Assembly (NCBI GenBank): GCA_900551715.1
Contig: URXG01000007.1
Span: 1 to 57,087, forward strand
Length of the DNA stretch: 57,087 nt
DNA from: an uncultured Blautia sp.
GTDB taxonomy: Bacteria; Bacillota; Clostridia; Lachnospirales; Lachnospiraceae
Direction: 5' to 3'
The notes beneath the pieces were generated by a model. It saw nothing but the letters and a program-made list of their open reading frames with translations, was not told where the DNA came from and ran no database searches. Each line of letters starts with the position of its first letter. Within the stretch, counting starts at the first letter, position 1. The translations under genes were made by a program, and so were the position numbers. Below, piece by piece: positions 25,331-33,808 of the stretch.

Positions 25331-25361
25331 ACCCCGGGGAAACATTTCCCGGGATTTTTTT
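25331..25361 (+). terminator. Riboswitch-controlled terminator ahead of ribU
   Basis: CCCCGGGGAAA and TTTCCCGGG form a strong stem followed by ATTTTTTT, 45 bases before the ribU start. Confidence 0.9.
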
Positions 25362-25405
25362 ACGCAGAATTTTCTTTTAAAGAAAATCAAAGGAGAGACA
25401 CAAGT

Positions 25406-26041
25406 ATGAGTGAACAGGTTTTAAAAGGTGGAAATGTAGCAGAGAGAAGTAAAACCAGAACAATCACACAGATTGCAATGTTGGGAGCAGTAGCAGGTGT
25501 ACTGATGAACTTTGAGTTTCCTATTCCATTCCTGGCACCATCCTTTTATCAGTTGGATTTCTCAGAGATACCGGTACTGGTAGGCTCGTTTGCAATGGGA
25601 CCACTGGCTGGTGTAGTCATTGAACTGGTAAAGATTCTGGTGCATCTGGTAACTAAGGGAACCCTTACAGCAGGAGTAGGAGATCTTGCAAACTTTATCT
25701 TCGGATGTTGCTTTGTTGTACCGGCAGGATTTCTCTATCGCATGCATAATATAAAAAGCCGTAAACACGCCGTTATTGGAATGGCAGCAGGTACCGTTCT
25801 TACTACAGCAGCGGCCTGCCTGATGAACGCATTCGTATTACTGCCGGCTTATGGCAAAGCATTTGGAATGCCGATCGAAGCTTTCATTGAAATGGGAACA
25901 GCAGTACATTCTTCAGTAAACAGCCTTCTTGGCTTTGTGGCGCTGATCATCGTTCCATTTAACTTATTTAAATATATTCTTACTTCTGTGATCGTATTCT
26001 TTATCTACAAGAGAATCCGTGTAGTCTTAAAAGGAGACTGA
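25406..26041 (+). CDS. ribU: Riboflavin ECF transporter substrate-binding S component
   Basis: RibU is the membrane S component that binds riboflavin and works with the shared ECF energising module (not in this window). The 211-residue protein has about six membrane segments and conserved features such as FEFPIPFLAPSFYQLDFSEI and GVVIELVKILVHL that line the flavin site. The ATG at 25406 follows AGGAGAG and comes after the FMN riboswitch and terminator; the frame upstream of it runs through the riboswitch and is not coding. The gene is followed by a NUDIX hydrolase after 68 bases. Confidence 0.94.
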   Translation: MSEQVLKGGNVAERSKTRTITQIAMLGAVAGVLMNFEFPIPFLAPSFYQLDFSEIPVLVGSFAMGPLAGVVIELVKILVHLVTKGTLTAGVGDLANFIFGCCFVVPAGFLYRMHNIKSRKHAVIGMAAGTVLTTAAACLMNAFVLLPAYGKAFGMPIEAFIEMGTAVHSSVNSLLGFVALIIVPFNLFKYILTSVIVFFIYKRIRVVLKGD

Positions 26042-26109
26042 AAGTAAGACAGAGAATTGCCTGCAGATCTGACTTTCTGCGGACGGAAGGATAGAAAGAA
26101 GGAAACCTC

Positions 26110-26724
26110 ATGGGAAAAATTCATAACGTAGAAAAAATGACAGACAACCGTTTTGTCAATCTTTATCACGTAGATGCCACCAGTGTACACAATACACCGG
26201 TATCCTATTTCGTAGCATCCAGAGCCAGAGATACAGACAGCATGAAGATCATAACCCGGAAGAATAAACCGGACGGAGTGATTATTTACAGTATTTATGG
26301 TGAAAAGAATGACAGAGTGGTTCTGATTCGTCAGTTCCGTTATACCATAGGTGACTACATTTATGAATTTCCAGCAGGTCTTGTGGAAGAAGGAGAGGAT
26401 TTTCATGAAGGGGCAGTACGTGAAATGTACGAAGAAACCGGCTTGAAGTTTACACCTCTGAAAGTAGATCCGGCCTATGAGAAGCCATTTTTCCCGACCA
26501 TTGGGCTTACAGACGAATCCTGCGCTGCCGTATACGGATACGCCAGCGGTGAGATCAGCAAAGATGCTCAGGAGGCTTCTGAGGAGATTGAAGTAGTTCT
26601 TGCAGACCGGGAAGAAGTAAAAAGAATCCTCAGAGAAGAGAATGTGGCAATTCCATGTGCTTACATGTTGATGCATTTTCTCAAGGATCCAGATCCATTC
26701 AGTTTTCTGCAGGAAAAATTATGA
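26110..26724 (+). CDS. NUDIX hydrolase (ADP-ribose pyrophosphatase-like)
   Basis: A 204-residue NUDIX protein. The Nudix box GLVEEGEDFHEGAVREMYEE, followed by TGL, lies near residues 95-117 and has the metal-binding RExxEE core. Family members with this length and the preceding RQFRYTIGDYIYEFPAG are close to ADP-ribose pyrophosphatases. Its position after ribU suggests possible co-transcription and perhaps a flavin-nucleotide role, but that is speculative. A start RBS (AGAAAGAAGGA) precedes the ATG. Confidence 0.88.
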   Translation: MGKIHNVEKMTDNRFVNLYHVDATSVHNTPVSYFVASRARDTDSMKIITRKNKPDGVIIYSIYGEKNDRVVLIRQFRYTIGDYIYEFPAGLVEEGEDFHEGAVREMYEETGLKFTPLKVDPAYEKPFFPTIGLTDESCAAVYGYASGEISKDAQEASEEIEVVLADREEVKRILREENVAIPCAYMLMHFLKDPDPFSFLQEKL

Positions 26725-26742
26725 ATTAGAATAAAAACCGTC

Positions 26743-26772
26743 TTGACAAAGTGGATTTTCATGTGATATAGT
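26743..26772 (+). promoter_or_regulatory. Sigma-A promoter of the glucose PTS operon
   Basis: TTGACA (26743-26748) and TATAGT (26767-26772), spacing 18, just upstream of the antiterminator target. Confidence 0.75.
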
Positions 26773-26785
26773 CAGCTACAGTTGT

Positions 26786-26816
26786 AGTGTGTTACTCGAT
26801 TTCAGGAGGCATTAAC
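26786..26816 (+). promoter_or_regulatory. Ribonucleic antiterminator (RAT) site of the GlcT/LicT type
   Basis: GTGTGTTACTCGATTTCAGG followed by AGGCATTAAC matches the GlcT-type RAT pattern (GTGTTACT-GATT-CAGGCATGA). Its 3' part, CATTAAC, is also the 5' arm of the following terminator, so the two structures exclude each other. Confidence 0.8.
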
Positions 26817-26861
26817 TATACATAACAAGGATTGTTTATGTGGGTTAGTGTCTCTTTTTTT
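26810..26861 (+). terminator. Leader terminator overlapping the RAT
   Basis: CATTAAC (26810-26816) pairs with GTTAGTG (26844-26850), and ACATAACAA pairs with TTGTTTATGT inside; TCTCTTTTTTT follows. The PRD antiterminator encoded downstream would block it when glucose is being taken up. Confidence 0.85.
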
Positions 26862-26950
26862 GTGCTTTGATTTATGTAAACTATAATTCAGAAGTACAGC
26901 AAGCCGGCTGATAGACCGTGCCCCATAAACACTTCTTGTAAAAGTATAAT

Positions 26951-27094
26951 AGTTACTGTTCACTTCGTTCACAGTAACTTGGTCAAAATCCATTCCAAAT
27001 CACCTTCGGTGATGGGATTTTGCCCTGTGTGTCTCGGGATTTTGCCATGAATATGGCAAAACACCTCGCGGGATACTATCTGTGAACAGGAACT
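26951..27094. repeat. MITE-like 144-bp repeat in the ptsG leader
   Basis: AGTTACTGTTCAC (26951-26963) and GTGAACAGGAACT (27082-27094) are terminal inverted repeats with one mismatch. Inside are several hairpins: ATCACC-TTC-GGTGAT within CAAAATCC/GGATTTTG, and TTTTGCCAT-GAAT-ATGGCAAAA. The right part CAAAACACCTCGCGGGATRC recurs at 39486, and the terminal motif recurs at 38659, 41573, 42485 and 55583. It has no coding capacity. Confidence 0.65.
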
Positions 27095-27120
27095 AACAAA
27101 ACTACAAGGAGTAAGGAAAA

Positions 27121-29295
27121 ATGAAGGACAAAATTTTTAGTGTTCTGCAGCGAGTAGGTCGAAGCTTTATGCTCCCTATCGCAATCCTTCCGGTAGCCGG
27201 ACTTTTACTGGGAATCGGAAGTTCTTTTACAAATGCAACAACCATTGAAACTTATGGACTCACAAAGATCCTGGGCGAAGGTACCATTCTTCATGCGTTA
27301 TTGATGATCATGAACAGCGTAGGAAGCGCGGTATTTAACAACCTGCCGTTGATCTTTGCTGTTGGTGTTGCCATTGGTATGGCAAAGAAAGAAAAAGAAG
27401 TTTCTGCACTGTCCGCAGTAATCGCATACTTTGTTATGAATACTGCTATCAACGCCATGCTGACCATTACAGGTCAGATCCTTGACAATGGTGAGATCGC
27501 AGAATCTGTTCTGGAGGGAACCATCACTTCTGTATGTGGTATCCAGTCTCTGCAGATGGGCGTGTTTGGCGGTATTATCGTAGGTCTTGGTGTGGCAGCA
27601 CTTCACAACAGATTCTACAGAATCCAGCTTCCTAATGCACTTTCTTTCTTTGGCGGTACACGTTTCGTACCGATCATTTCTACAATTGTGTATATGTTTG
27701 TAGGAATTGCAATGTATTTTGTATGGCCGGTAGTACAGAACGGCATTTACGCACTGGGTGGTCTTGTAACAGGTTCCGGTTATGTAGGAACTCTGATTTT
27801 TGGCCTTATTAAGAGAGCGCTGATCCCATTTGGTCTCCATCACGTATTCTATATGCCATTCTGGCAGACTGCGGTAGGCGGTACAATGGAAGTAGCAGGA
27901 CAGATGGTACAGGGTGGACAGAATATCTTCTTTGCACAGCTTGCTGATTCTGCAAACATTGCTCATTTTAGCGCAGATGCCACAAGATATTTCTCCGGAG
28001 AATTTATTTTCATGATCTTCGGTCTTCCGGGAGCAGCACTGGCTATGTATCAGTGTGCAAAACCTGAAAAGAAAAAAGCAGCAGGCGGTCTTCTTCTTTC
28101 AGCAGCACTGGCATGTATGGCAACTGGTATTACTGAGCCGCTGGAATTTTCATTCCTGTTTGTAGCTCCGGCACTTTTTGCTGTGCAGGTTGTTCTTGCC
28201 GGTAGTGCTTATATGATCGCACATATGCTGAACATTGCAGTTGGACTTACTTTCTCCGGTGGTCTTCTTGACTTTTTCCTGTTTGGTATCCTTCAGGGAA
28301 ATGCCAAGACAAGCTGGATAAGAGTTATTCCGGTTGGTATTATTTATTTCTTCTTATATTACTTTATTTTCAAATTTATGATCAAAAAGTTTGATTTCAA
28401 GACACCGGGACGTGAAGATGATGATGTGGAAACCAAACTTTATACGAAAGCAGATGTAAATGCCAGAAAAGAAGCACAGAACGGTGTTGCTTCTGAAGGA
28501 GCATCTTCTGAAGATGCACTGAGTGAAATGATCACCAGAGGTCTTGGCGGTAAGAAAAACATTGCAGATGTGGACTGCTGTGCAACAAGACTTCGTTGTA
28601 CTGTTCATGAAGCAGACAGAGTAAGTGACGGAATCCTGAAATCCACAGGTGCTTCCGGAGTAATTCATAAAGGAAATGGCGTTCAGGTTATTTACGGACC
28701 CAATGTAACTGTGATAAAATCAAACTTAGAGGATTACCTGGAAAAAGCTCCGGATATTTATGCTGAGGCAGAAGAGGCAGTGACTGAGACAACCGAAGAG
28801 CAGAAGCAGGAAACAGAAGGACAGAAAGTAGTAGAGACCATCACAATTTCCAGTCCGATCACAGGTCTGGCAGCAGATCTTTCCACAGCACCGGACGAAG
28901 CTTTTGCACAGAAGATGATGGGTGATGGAGCAGTGGTAACACCAGAAGATCCTTATGTACGTGCTCCGGAAGACGGAGAAGTTGCTTTTGTATTTGATAC
29001 AAAACATGCTATTGGATTTGTAACAGATTCCGGAATCAGTCTTCTGATCCATGTAGGAATCGATACAGTAAAACTGAACGGAGAGGGATTTGAGGCACTG
29101 GTAGAAAGCGGCCAGACCGTTAAGAAAGGTGAGCCGATGCTGAAACTTGACCTGGATTACCTGAAAGAACATGCACCATCTGTTACTTCCCCGGTTCTCT
29201 GCACAGAGCTGGAAGATAATCAGAGAATCCGCCTTCTGAAAGATGGTCCGGTAAAAGCAGGAGAGCCTTTGTTTGAGATTGAGGTTCTTCAGTAA
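27121..29295 (+). CDS. ptsG: PTS glucose-type transporter subunit IICBA
   Basis: A 724-residue fused sugar permease and kinase. Residues 1 to about 400 form the membrane IIC domain (FNNLPLIFAVGVAIGMA, GITEPLEFSFLF), about 455-530 the IIB domain with phosphorylated Cys487 in CCATRLR, and about 570-724 the IIA domain with His644 in LLIHVGIDTVKLNG. It takes up glucose or a related sugar with phosphate passed from HPr. The start at 27121 follows AAGGAG. Expression is set by the RAT/terminator leader, and the cognate antiterminator gene is next. Glucose specificity is inferred from the family and context. Confidence 0.93.
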   Translation: MKDKIFSVLQRVGRSFMLPIAILPVAGLLLGIGSSFTNATTIETYGLTKILGEGTILHALLMIMNSVGSAVFNNLPLIFAVGVAIGMAKKEKEVSALSAVIAYFVMNTAINAMLTITGQILDNGEIAESVLEGTITSVCGIQSLQMGVFGGIIVGLGVAALHNRFYRIQLPNALSFFGGTRFVPIISTIVYMFVGIAMYFVWPVVQNGIYALGGLVTGSGYVGTLIFGLIKRALIPFGLHHVFYMPFWQTAVGGTMEVAGQMVQGGQNIFFAQLADSANIAHFSADATRYFSGEFIFMIFGLPGAALAMYQCAKPEKKKAAGGLLLSAALACMATGITEPLEFSFLFVAPALFAVQVVLAGSAYMIAHMLNIAVGLTFSGGLLDFFLFGILQGNAKTSWIRVIPVGIIYFFLYYFIFKFMIKKFDFKTPGREDDDVETKLYTKADVNARKEAQNGVASEGASSEDALSEMITRGLGGKKNIADVDCCATRLRCTVHEADRVSDGILKSTGASGVIHKGNGVQVIYGPNVTVIKSNLEDYLEKAPDIYAEAEEAVTETTEEQKQETEGQKVVETITISSPITGLAADLSTAPDEAFAQKMMGDGAVVTPEDPYVRAPEDGEVAFVFDTKHAIGFVTDSGISLLIHVGIDTVKLNGEGFEALVESGQTVKKGEPMLKLDLDYLKEHAPSVTSPVLCTELEDNQRIRLLKDGPVKAGEPLFEIEVLQ

Positions 29296-29321
29296 ACCCT
29301 GCCTCATTACAGGGAAAAAGA

Positions 29322-30158
29322 ATGTACAGGATAGCAAAAACACTGAATCACAATTCATTTATCGGAGTTGAAGAAAGCAGTAACCAGGAATATCTGGTAA
29401 TGGGAAAGGGAATTGCATTTGGTAAGAAACCGGGGCAGCGTGTTCAGCCGGGAGAAGATGCCCGCATTTATTCCCTTACAGAACTGACAGAAAGAGGAAA
29501 TGCCAGAGCCATTGTGCAGGGTGTTTCCCCGGACAGTCTGGAACTTGCCAGTGCAGTACTGGACCAGGCAGAAAAAGAATTTGGAAAAATTGATCGTTCC
29601 ATTGTTTTTCCTATGGCAGATCACCTGGATTTTGCTATCCGGCGTATTCAGAACGGAGAGCAGATCAGCAATCCACTAACCGATGACATTCGTGTCATGT
29701 TTTACAAAGAATATAAAGTAGCCTCCTGTATCAGAGAACTTCTGAAAGAGAGGCTTCAGATTGAGATAGACGAACATGAGATTGGCTATATCGCCCTTCA
29801 TGTACACTCTGCCATTGTGGAAGAAAACGTTTCTCAGGCTATGGAAGTGGCAAGGGCAGTCAGGGAGAGTATTTCGCTGGTTGAAAATATCACCGGACAC
29901 AAGATCGATATCATGTCATTATCCTACAATCGCCTTATGAATCACATCCGATATATGGTTGCAAGGGCAGTTGGTGGAGAAAAATTAAAAATGAACATCA
30001 ACGACTATATGTCAGTGAAATTTCCGGCGGCATTTCGGGCAGCAGAAAAAATATGCAAAGAAATGGAAACCAGCCTGAAACTTCCCATGGAAGATATTGA
30101 GATCGGATATCTGGCTATGCATATGGAACGGATGATGGACAGAGAAGAACAGGAATAG
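29322..30158 (+). CDS. glcT: PRD domain-containing transcriptional antiterminator (GlcT/LicT/BglG family)
   Basis: A 278-residue antiterminator. The N-terminal RNA-binding CAT domain (about 1-60; YRIAKTLNHNSFIGVEES, GKGIAFGKKPGQ) is followed by PRD1 (about 65-170; FPMADHLDFAIRR, IGYIALHVHSA) and PRD2 (about 175-278; SYNRLMNHIRYMVAR, IGYLAMHMERM), each with the histidines that PTS proteins phosphorylate. It lies 26 bases after ptsG, whose leader holds a matching RAT site, so it very likely regulates this operon and itself. The symbol glcT rests on that context. Confidence 0.9.
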   Translation: MYRIAKTLNHNSFIGVEESSNQEYLVMGKGIAFGKKPGQRVQPGEDARIYSLTELTERGNARAIVQGVSPDSLELASAVLDQAEKEFGKIDRSIVFPMADHLDFAIRRIQNGEQISNPLTDDIRVMFYKEYKVASCIRELLKERLQIEIDEHEIGYIALHVHSAIVEENVSQAMEVARAVRESISLVENITGHKIDIMSLSYNRLMNHIRYMVARAVGGEKLKMNINDYMSVKFPAAFRAAEKICKEMETSLKLPMEDIEIGYLAMHMERMMDREEQE

Positions 30159-30193
30159 CAATAAATTTATATAAAGAAAAGGAGAATACGATT

Positions 30194-30451
30194 ATGAAAA
30201 CATTTGATTACACAATTAAAGACGAACTGGGAATCCATGCAAGACCGGCAGGACTTCTTGTAAAAGAAGCAAAGAAATTTGAATCTGCATGCACAATTAC
30301 AAAAGACGGAAAAACAAAGAAGCTTACACAGCTGATGATGCTGATGTCTCTTGGAGTAAAACAGGGAGATACCGTAACAATCGAAGCTGACGGTGCAGAT
30401 GAAGATGCAGCAATCGCAGCACTGAAAGAATTTTTTGAAGCAAATCTGTAA
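30194..30451 (+). CDS. ptsH: Phosphocarrier protein HPr, lacking Ser46
   Basis: HPr relays phosphate from Enzyme I to sugar IIA domains through His15, present in LGIHARPAG. The 85-residue length and fold motifs (MSLGVKQGD) are normal. In Firmicutes HPr kinase phosphorylates Ser46 for carbon catabolite repression; counting from the start, residue 46 here is Gln (KKLTQLMMLMSLG), with Thr45 and Ser52 nearby. It stands between the antiterminator and ptsI with an AAAGGAG ribosome-binding site. Confidence 0.95.
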   Translation: MKTFDYTIKDELGIHARPAGLLVKEAKKFESACTITKDGKTKKLTQLMMLMSLGVKQGDTVTIEADGADEDAAIAALKEFFEANL

Positions 30452-30472
30452 TAAAATTCCGGAGGAAAAAAG

Positions 30473-32101
30473 ATGCAGCGTTTTCAGGGGAAATCCGTAT
30501 ATAAGGGAATTGCCATGGGACCTGTTGTGGTCCTGAAAAAAAATGACTATCAGGTAAAAAGAGCCAGGATTGAAGATCCGGAGTCTGAGGCAAAGCGTGT
30601 TACTGAGGCTGTAGAGAAGTCTCAGGAGCAGCTTGGCAGACTTTATGACAAAGCAGTCAAAGAAGTAGGAGAGGCCAGTGCCGCGATTTTTGAAGTACAT
30701 CAGATGATGCTTGAGGACGAAGATTATCTGGAAGCTATTCAGAACATGATCCAGACAGAACAGGTAAATGCAGAATATGCAGTTGCTGTTACGGGAGATA
30801 ATTTCGCAGAGATGTTTGCAGCTATGGACGATGATTATATGAAAGCACGTTCCGCAGACATCAGGGATATTTCTGAACGACTTGTCCGTAACTTAAGCGG
30901 TCAGGAAGATACAGATCTGAGCTCCATTGAGCCATCTGTTATTGTGGCAGATGATTTAAGTCCAAGTGAAACAGTTCAGATGGACAAAGATAAGATCCTT
31001 GCTTTTGTAACTGTTCATGGTTCAACCAACTCTCATACAGCAATCCTTGCACGTATGATGAATATTCCTGCACTGATCGGTGTGGAGATGAATCTGGACG
31101 AACTTAAGACAGGCATGACAGCAGTAGTAGACGGTTTCCAGGGTCAGGTGATCTTTGAGCCGGATGAAGAAATAAAAGCAGAAACTCTTACAAGAATGAA
31201 GGAAGAGGAAGAAAAGCTGAAACTCCTTCAGGAGTTGAAAGGCAAAGAAAATATCACCCTTGACGGACATAAGATCAATATCTATGCAAATATAGGAAGT
31301 GTAGGGGATATCGGTTATGTTATGGAAAATGATGCAGGTGGTATCGGACTTTTCAGAAGTGAGTTCCTGTATCTTGGAAGAAATGACTTCCCTACAGAAG
31401 AAGAGCAGTTCCAGGCATACAAACAGGCAGTACAGATGATGGCAGGTAAAAAAGTGATCATCCGTACACTGGATATCGGTGCAGACAAGCAGGTGGATTA
31501 CTTCAATCTTGGCAACGAGGATAATCCAGCGATGGGATATCGCGCGATCCGTATCTGCCTGAAACAGCCGGATATCTTTAAGACACAGCTTCGTGCACTC
31601 CTTCGTGCAGCAGTTTACGGAAATCTGTCCATCATGTATCCAATGATCACTTCTACAGAGGAAGTTAAGAGAATCTACGAGATAGTGGCAGAGGTAGAAG
31701 AAGAACTGAAAGCCCAGGAGATCCAGTACAAGATTCCGGAACAGGGAATCATGATCGAGACTCCGGCAGCAGTGATGATCAGTGACCGGCTGGCAGAAAT
31801 GGTAGATTTCTTCAGTATCGGAACCAACGATCTGACCCAGTACACTCTGGCAATTGATCGTCAGAATGAAAAGCTGGATGATTTCTATAATCCTCACCAT
31901 GAAGCTATCCTCCGTATGATCCAGATGGTAGTGGATAACGCGCACAAATGTGGCAAATGGGCAGGAATCTGCGGTGAACTTGGTGCAGATGCCACCCTTA
32001 CAGAGAAGTTTGTACGTATGGGTCTGGATGAACTTTCTGTTGCTCCATCTATGGTGCTGAAGCTCCGTAAGATTGTCAGGGAGATAAAGACAGAAGAATA
32101 A
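30473..32101 (+). CDS. ptsI: PTS Enzyme I (phosphoenolpyruvate-protein phosphotransferase)
   Basis: Transfers phosphate from PEP to HPr. The 542-residue protein has the N-terminal HPr-binding and phospho-histidine domain with His188 in GSTNSHTAILAR, and the C-terminal PEP-binding barrel with GIGLFRSEFLYL, MGYRAIRICL and the catalytic-cysteine region WAGICGELGAD. Length is slightly under the usual 570 residues but no motif is lost. CCGGAGG precedes the ATG. It closes the PTS cluster; a terminator follows. Confidence 0.96.
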   Translation: MQRFQGKSVYKGIAMGPVVVLKKNDYQVKRARIEDPESEAKRVTEAVEKSQEQLGRLYDKAVKEVGEASAAIFEVHQMMLEDEDYLEAIQNMIQTEQVNAEYAVAVTGDNFAEMFAAMDDDYMKARSADIRDISERLVRNLSGQEDTDLSSIEPSVIVADDLSPSETVQMDKDKILAFVTVHGSTNSHTAILARMMNIPALIGVEMNLDELKTGMTAVVDGFQGQVIFEPDEEIKAETLTRMKEEEEKLKLLQELKGKENITLDGHKINIYANIGSVGDIGYVMENDAGGIGLFRSEFLYLGRNDFPTEEEQFQAYKQAVQMMAGKKVIIRTLDIGADKQVDYFNLGNEDNPAMGYRAIRICLKQPDIFKTQLRALLRAAVYGNLSIMYPMITSTEEVKRIYEIVAEVEEELKAQEIQYKIPEQGIMIETPAAVMISDRLAEMVDFFSIGTNDLTQYTLAIDRQNEKLDDFYNPHHEAILRMIQMVVDNAHKCGKWAGICGELGADATLTEKFVRMGLDELSVAPSMVLKLRKIVREIKTEE

Positions 32102-32152
32102 TCTGTTTTTCACATAACAAATAGCAATTTCAGTGGAAATCGCTGAAAATCT

Positions 32153-32194
32153 AACCCCGGTTGGCGGATAACTGACCGGGGATTTTTATTACAA
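32153..32194 (+). terminator. Terminator after ptsI
   Basis: AACCCCGGTTGG and TGACCGGGG form a stem followed by ATTTTTATT. Confidence 0.8.
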
Positions 32195-32210
32195 ATATTA
32201 AAAAACGAAA

Positions 32211-32227
32211 ATGAAAACCATTTTCAT
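32211..32227. promoter_or_regulatory. Fur-family (Zur-like) operator 1
   Basis: ATGAAAACCATTTTCAT is a perfect 7-3-7 palindrome ending one base before the -35 box. Confidence 0.75.
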
Positions 32228-32228
32228 A

Positions 32229-32256
32229 TTGACAGTGAAGAAAAAACTGCTATAAT
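32229..32256 (+). promoter_or_regulatory. Promoter of the zur-znu operon
   Basis: TTGACA (32229-32234) and TATAAT (32251-32256), spacing 16, boxed in on both sides by the same palindromic operator. Confidence 0.8.
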
Positions 32257-32273
32257 ATGAAAATGGTTTTCAT
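32257..32273. promoter_or_regulatory. Fur-family (Zur-like) operator 2
   Basis: ATGAAAATGGTTTTCAT is a perfect 7-3-7 palindrome and the exact reverse complement of operator 1. It touches the -10 box, so binding would block RNA polymerase. Confidence 0.8.
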
Positions 32274-32328
32274 TTTGTATATAAATAACTCTTACATATA
32301 ATTCTTACATGAAAGAGAGATGAACAAT

Positions 32329-32757
32329 ATGGCAGTAAAAGCCCAATATCAGACCAAGCAGATGGCAAAACTTCTGTCCTATCTGAAGACAGTGCCGGGG
32401 GTTCATGTAACAGTGGCAGATGTCTGTGGATATTTCAGAGAGCAGGGGAGCAATATTGGTACCACAACAGTCTATCGGAATCTGGAAAAGTTGGTAGAGC
32501 AGGGAGTGGTAGCCAAGTATACCGTAGATGGCACCAGTAGTGCCTGTTTTGAATTTCTGGGAGAAGAATATAGTTGTCAGAAACAGGAATGTTTCCACTG
32601 CAAATGCGAAAAATGTGGAAAACTGATCCATCTGAAGTGCGAAGATGTGGTTAAACTGGAAGCACATATGATGGAACATCATGGCTTTCGCATGGATCCT
32701 ATGAGAACCGTGTTTTATGGAATCTGCAGCGAATGCAGTAAAGAGGTTGATAAATGA
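32329..32757 (+). CDS. zur: Fur family transcriptional regulator, probably the zinc regulator Zur
   Basis: A 142-residue metalloregulator: N-terminal winged helix (YLKTVPGVHVTVADVCGYF, GTTTVYRNLEKLV) and C-terminal metal-binding dimer domain with two CxxC zinc sites (CEKC and CSEC) and the His-rich HMMEHHGF. It represses uptake genes when zinc is plentiful. The ATG at 32329 has better spacing to AGAGAG than the one at 32320. It overlaps znuA by four bases and its promoter carries two matching operators, so the operon is autoregulated. Zinc specificity is inferred from znuACB. Confidence 0.9.
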   Translation: MAVKAQYQTKQMAKLLSYLKTVPGVHVTVADVCGYFREQGSNIGTTTVYRNLEKLVEQGVVAKYTVDGTSSACFEFLGEEYSCQKQECFHCKCEKCGKLIHLKCEDVVKLEAHMMEHHGFRMDPMRTVFYGICSECSKEVDK

Positions 32758-33746
32758 TCAAAAAAATTACTTCTATATTAATAGCTATGGTTCTGACATT
32801 TACAGGAGCCGGTGTCTGGGGTACCACTGTAGTTCGGGCAGAAAGCAGTTCTTCAGGATCAGGCAATAAACTGAAGATTGTTGCAACTATCTTCCCAGAA
32901 TATGACTGGACCAGAGAAATACTTGGAGATCGTTTGAAGGATGTGGATCTGACTTTGCTTCTGGATAATGGCACAGACCTTCACAGCTTTCAGCCGGCAG
33001 TAAAGGATATTATGAAGGTATCCAGCTGCGATCTGCTGATCTATGTAGGCGGAGAATCTGACCAGTGGATTGAAGATGCCCTGAAATCCGCAGCTAATCC
33101 GGATATGAAAACAATTAATCTTATGGAAACTTTGAAGGATTTCATCAAGGAAGAGGAAACGGTGGAAGGGATGCAGGAAAAGCATCATAGTCATGAAGAG
33201 GATGAGAAGGAATATGATGAACATGTATGGACATCTCTTCGGAATGCCTCAGCTGCAGCAGAAGTTATTGCAGATACACTGGCAGAGCTGGATCCTGAAA
33301 ACAGTGACATTTATAAAGAAAATTTGAGATCCTATCAGGGAGAGCTAAGTAGCCTTGATAATGAATATCAGAAAACTGTAGACCAGTCCACACATAAAAC
33401 GCTGTTATTCGCAGATCGTTTTCCATTCCGGTATCTGGTAGATGATTATGGTATTTCTTACTATGCGGCATTTTCTGGATGTTCCGCAGAGTCTGAAGCC
33501 AGTTTTAAAACCATTACTTTTCTGGCGGAGAAAGTGGATGAACTGGGGTTGAAAGAAGTTTTTACCATTGAGAAATCAGACGACAGAATTGCAGAGACTG
33601 TGATCGAAAACACCAGGGACAAAAACCAGAAAGTCGCTGTACTGAATTCTATGCAGTCAATAACTTCAGAAGAGATTGCAGATGGAACTACTTATCTTTC
33701 CATTATGGAAGACAATCTGAAAGTGTTGAAGGCTGCACTGAAATAA
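32754..33746 (+). CDS. znuA: Zinc ABC transporter substrate-binding protein
   Basis: A 330-residue cluster A-I metal-binding protein. Expected features are the first ligand in NGTDLHSFQP, a His/Glu-rich loop (KHHSHEEDEKEYDEH, about residues 143-157) that is typical of zinc proteins, and DEHVW. The place of the usual third ligand (HDAFxY) reads ADRFPFRYL, with no histidine. The signal peptide ends near VVRAES without a lipobox cysteine. The ATG overlaps the zur stop (ATGA). It delivers zinc to ZnuB/ZnuC. Confidence 0.9.
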   Translation: MIKKITSILIAMVLTFTGAGVWGTTVVRAESSSSGSGNKLKIVATIFPEYDWTREILGDRLKDVDLTLLLDNGTDLHSFQPAVKDIMKVSSCDLLIYVGGESDQWIEDALKSAANPDMKTINLMETLKDFIKEEETVEGMQEKHHSHEEDEKEYDEHVWTSLRNASAAAEVIADTLAELDPENSDIYKENLRSYQGELSSLDNEYQKTVDQSTHKTLLFADRFPFRYLVDDYGISYYAAFSGCSAESEASFKTITFLAEKVDELGLKEVFTIEKSDDRIAETVIENTRDKNQKVAVLNSMQSITSEEIADGTTYLSIMEDNLKVLKAALK

Positions 33747-33808
33747 GAAAAATTCTGCAAAGAGATCGCATTATATGCAGTGAATACTGCACAACGGGAG
33801 GAATTTAA

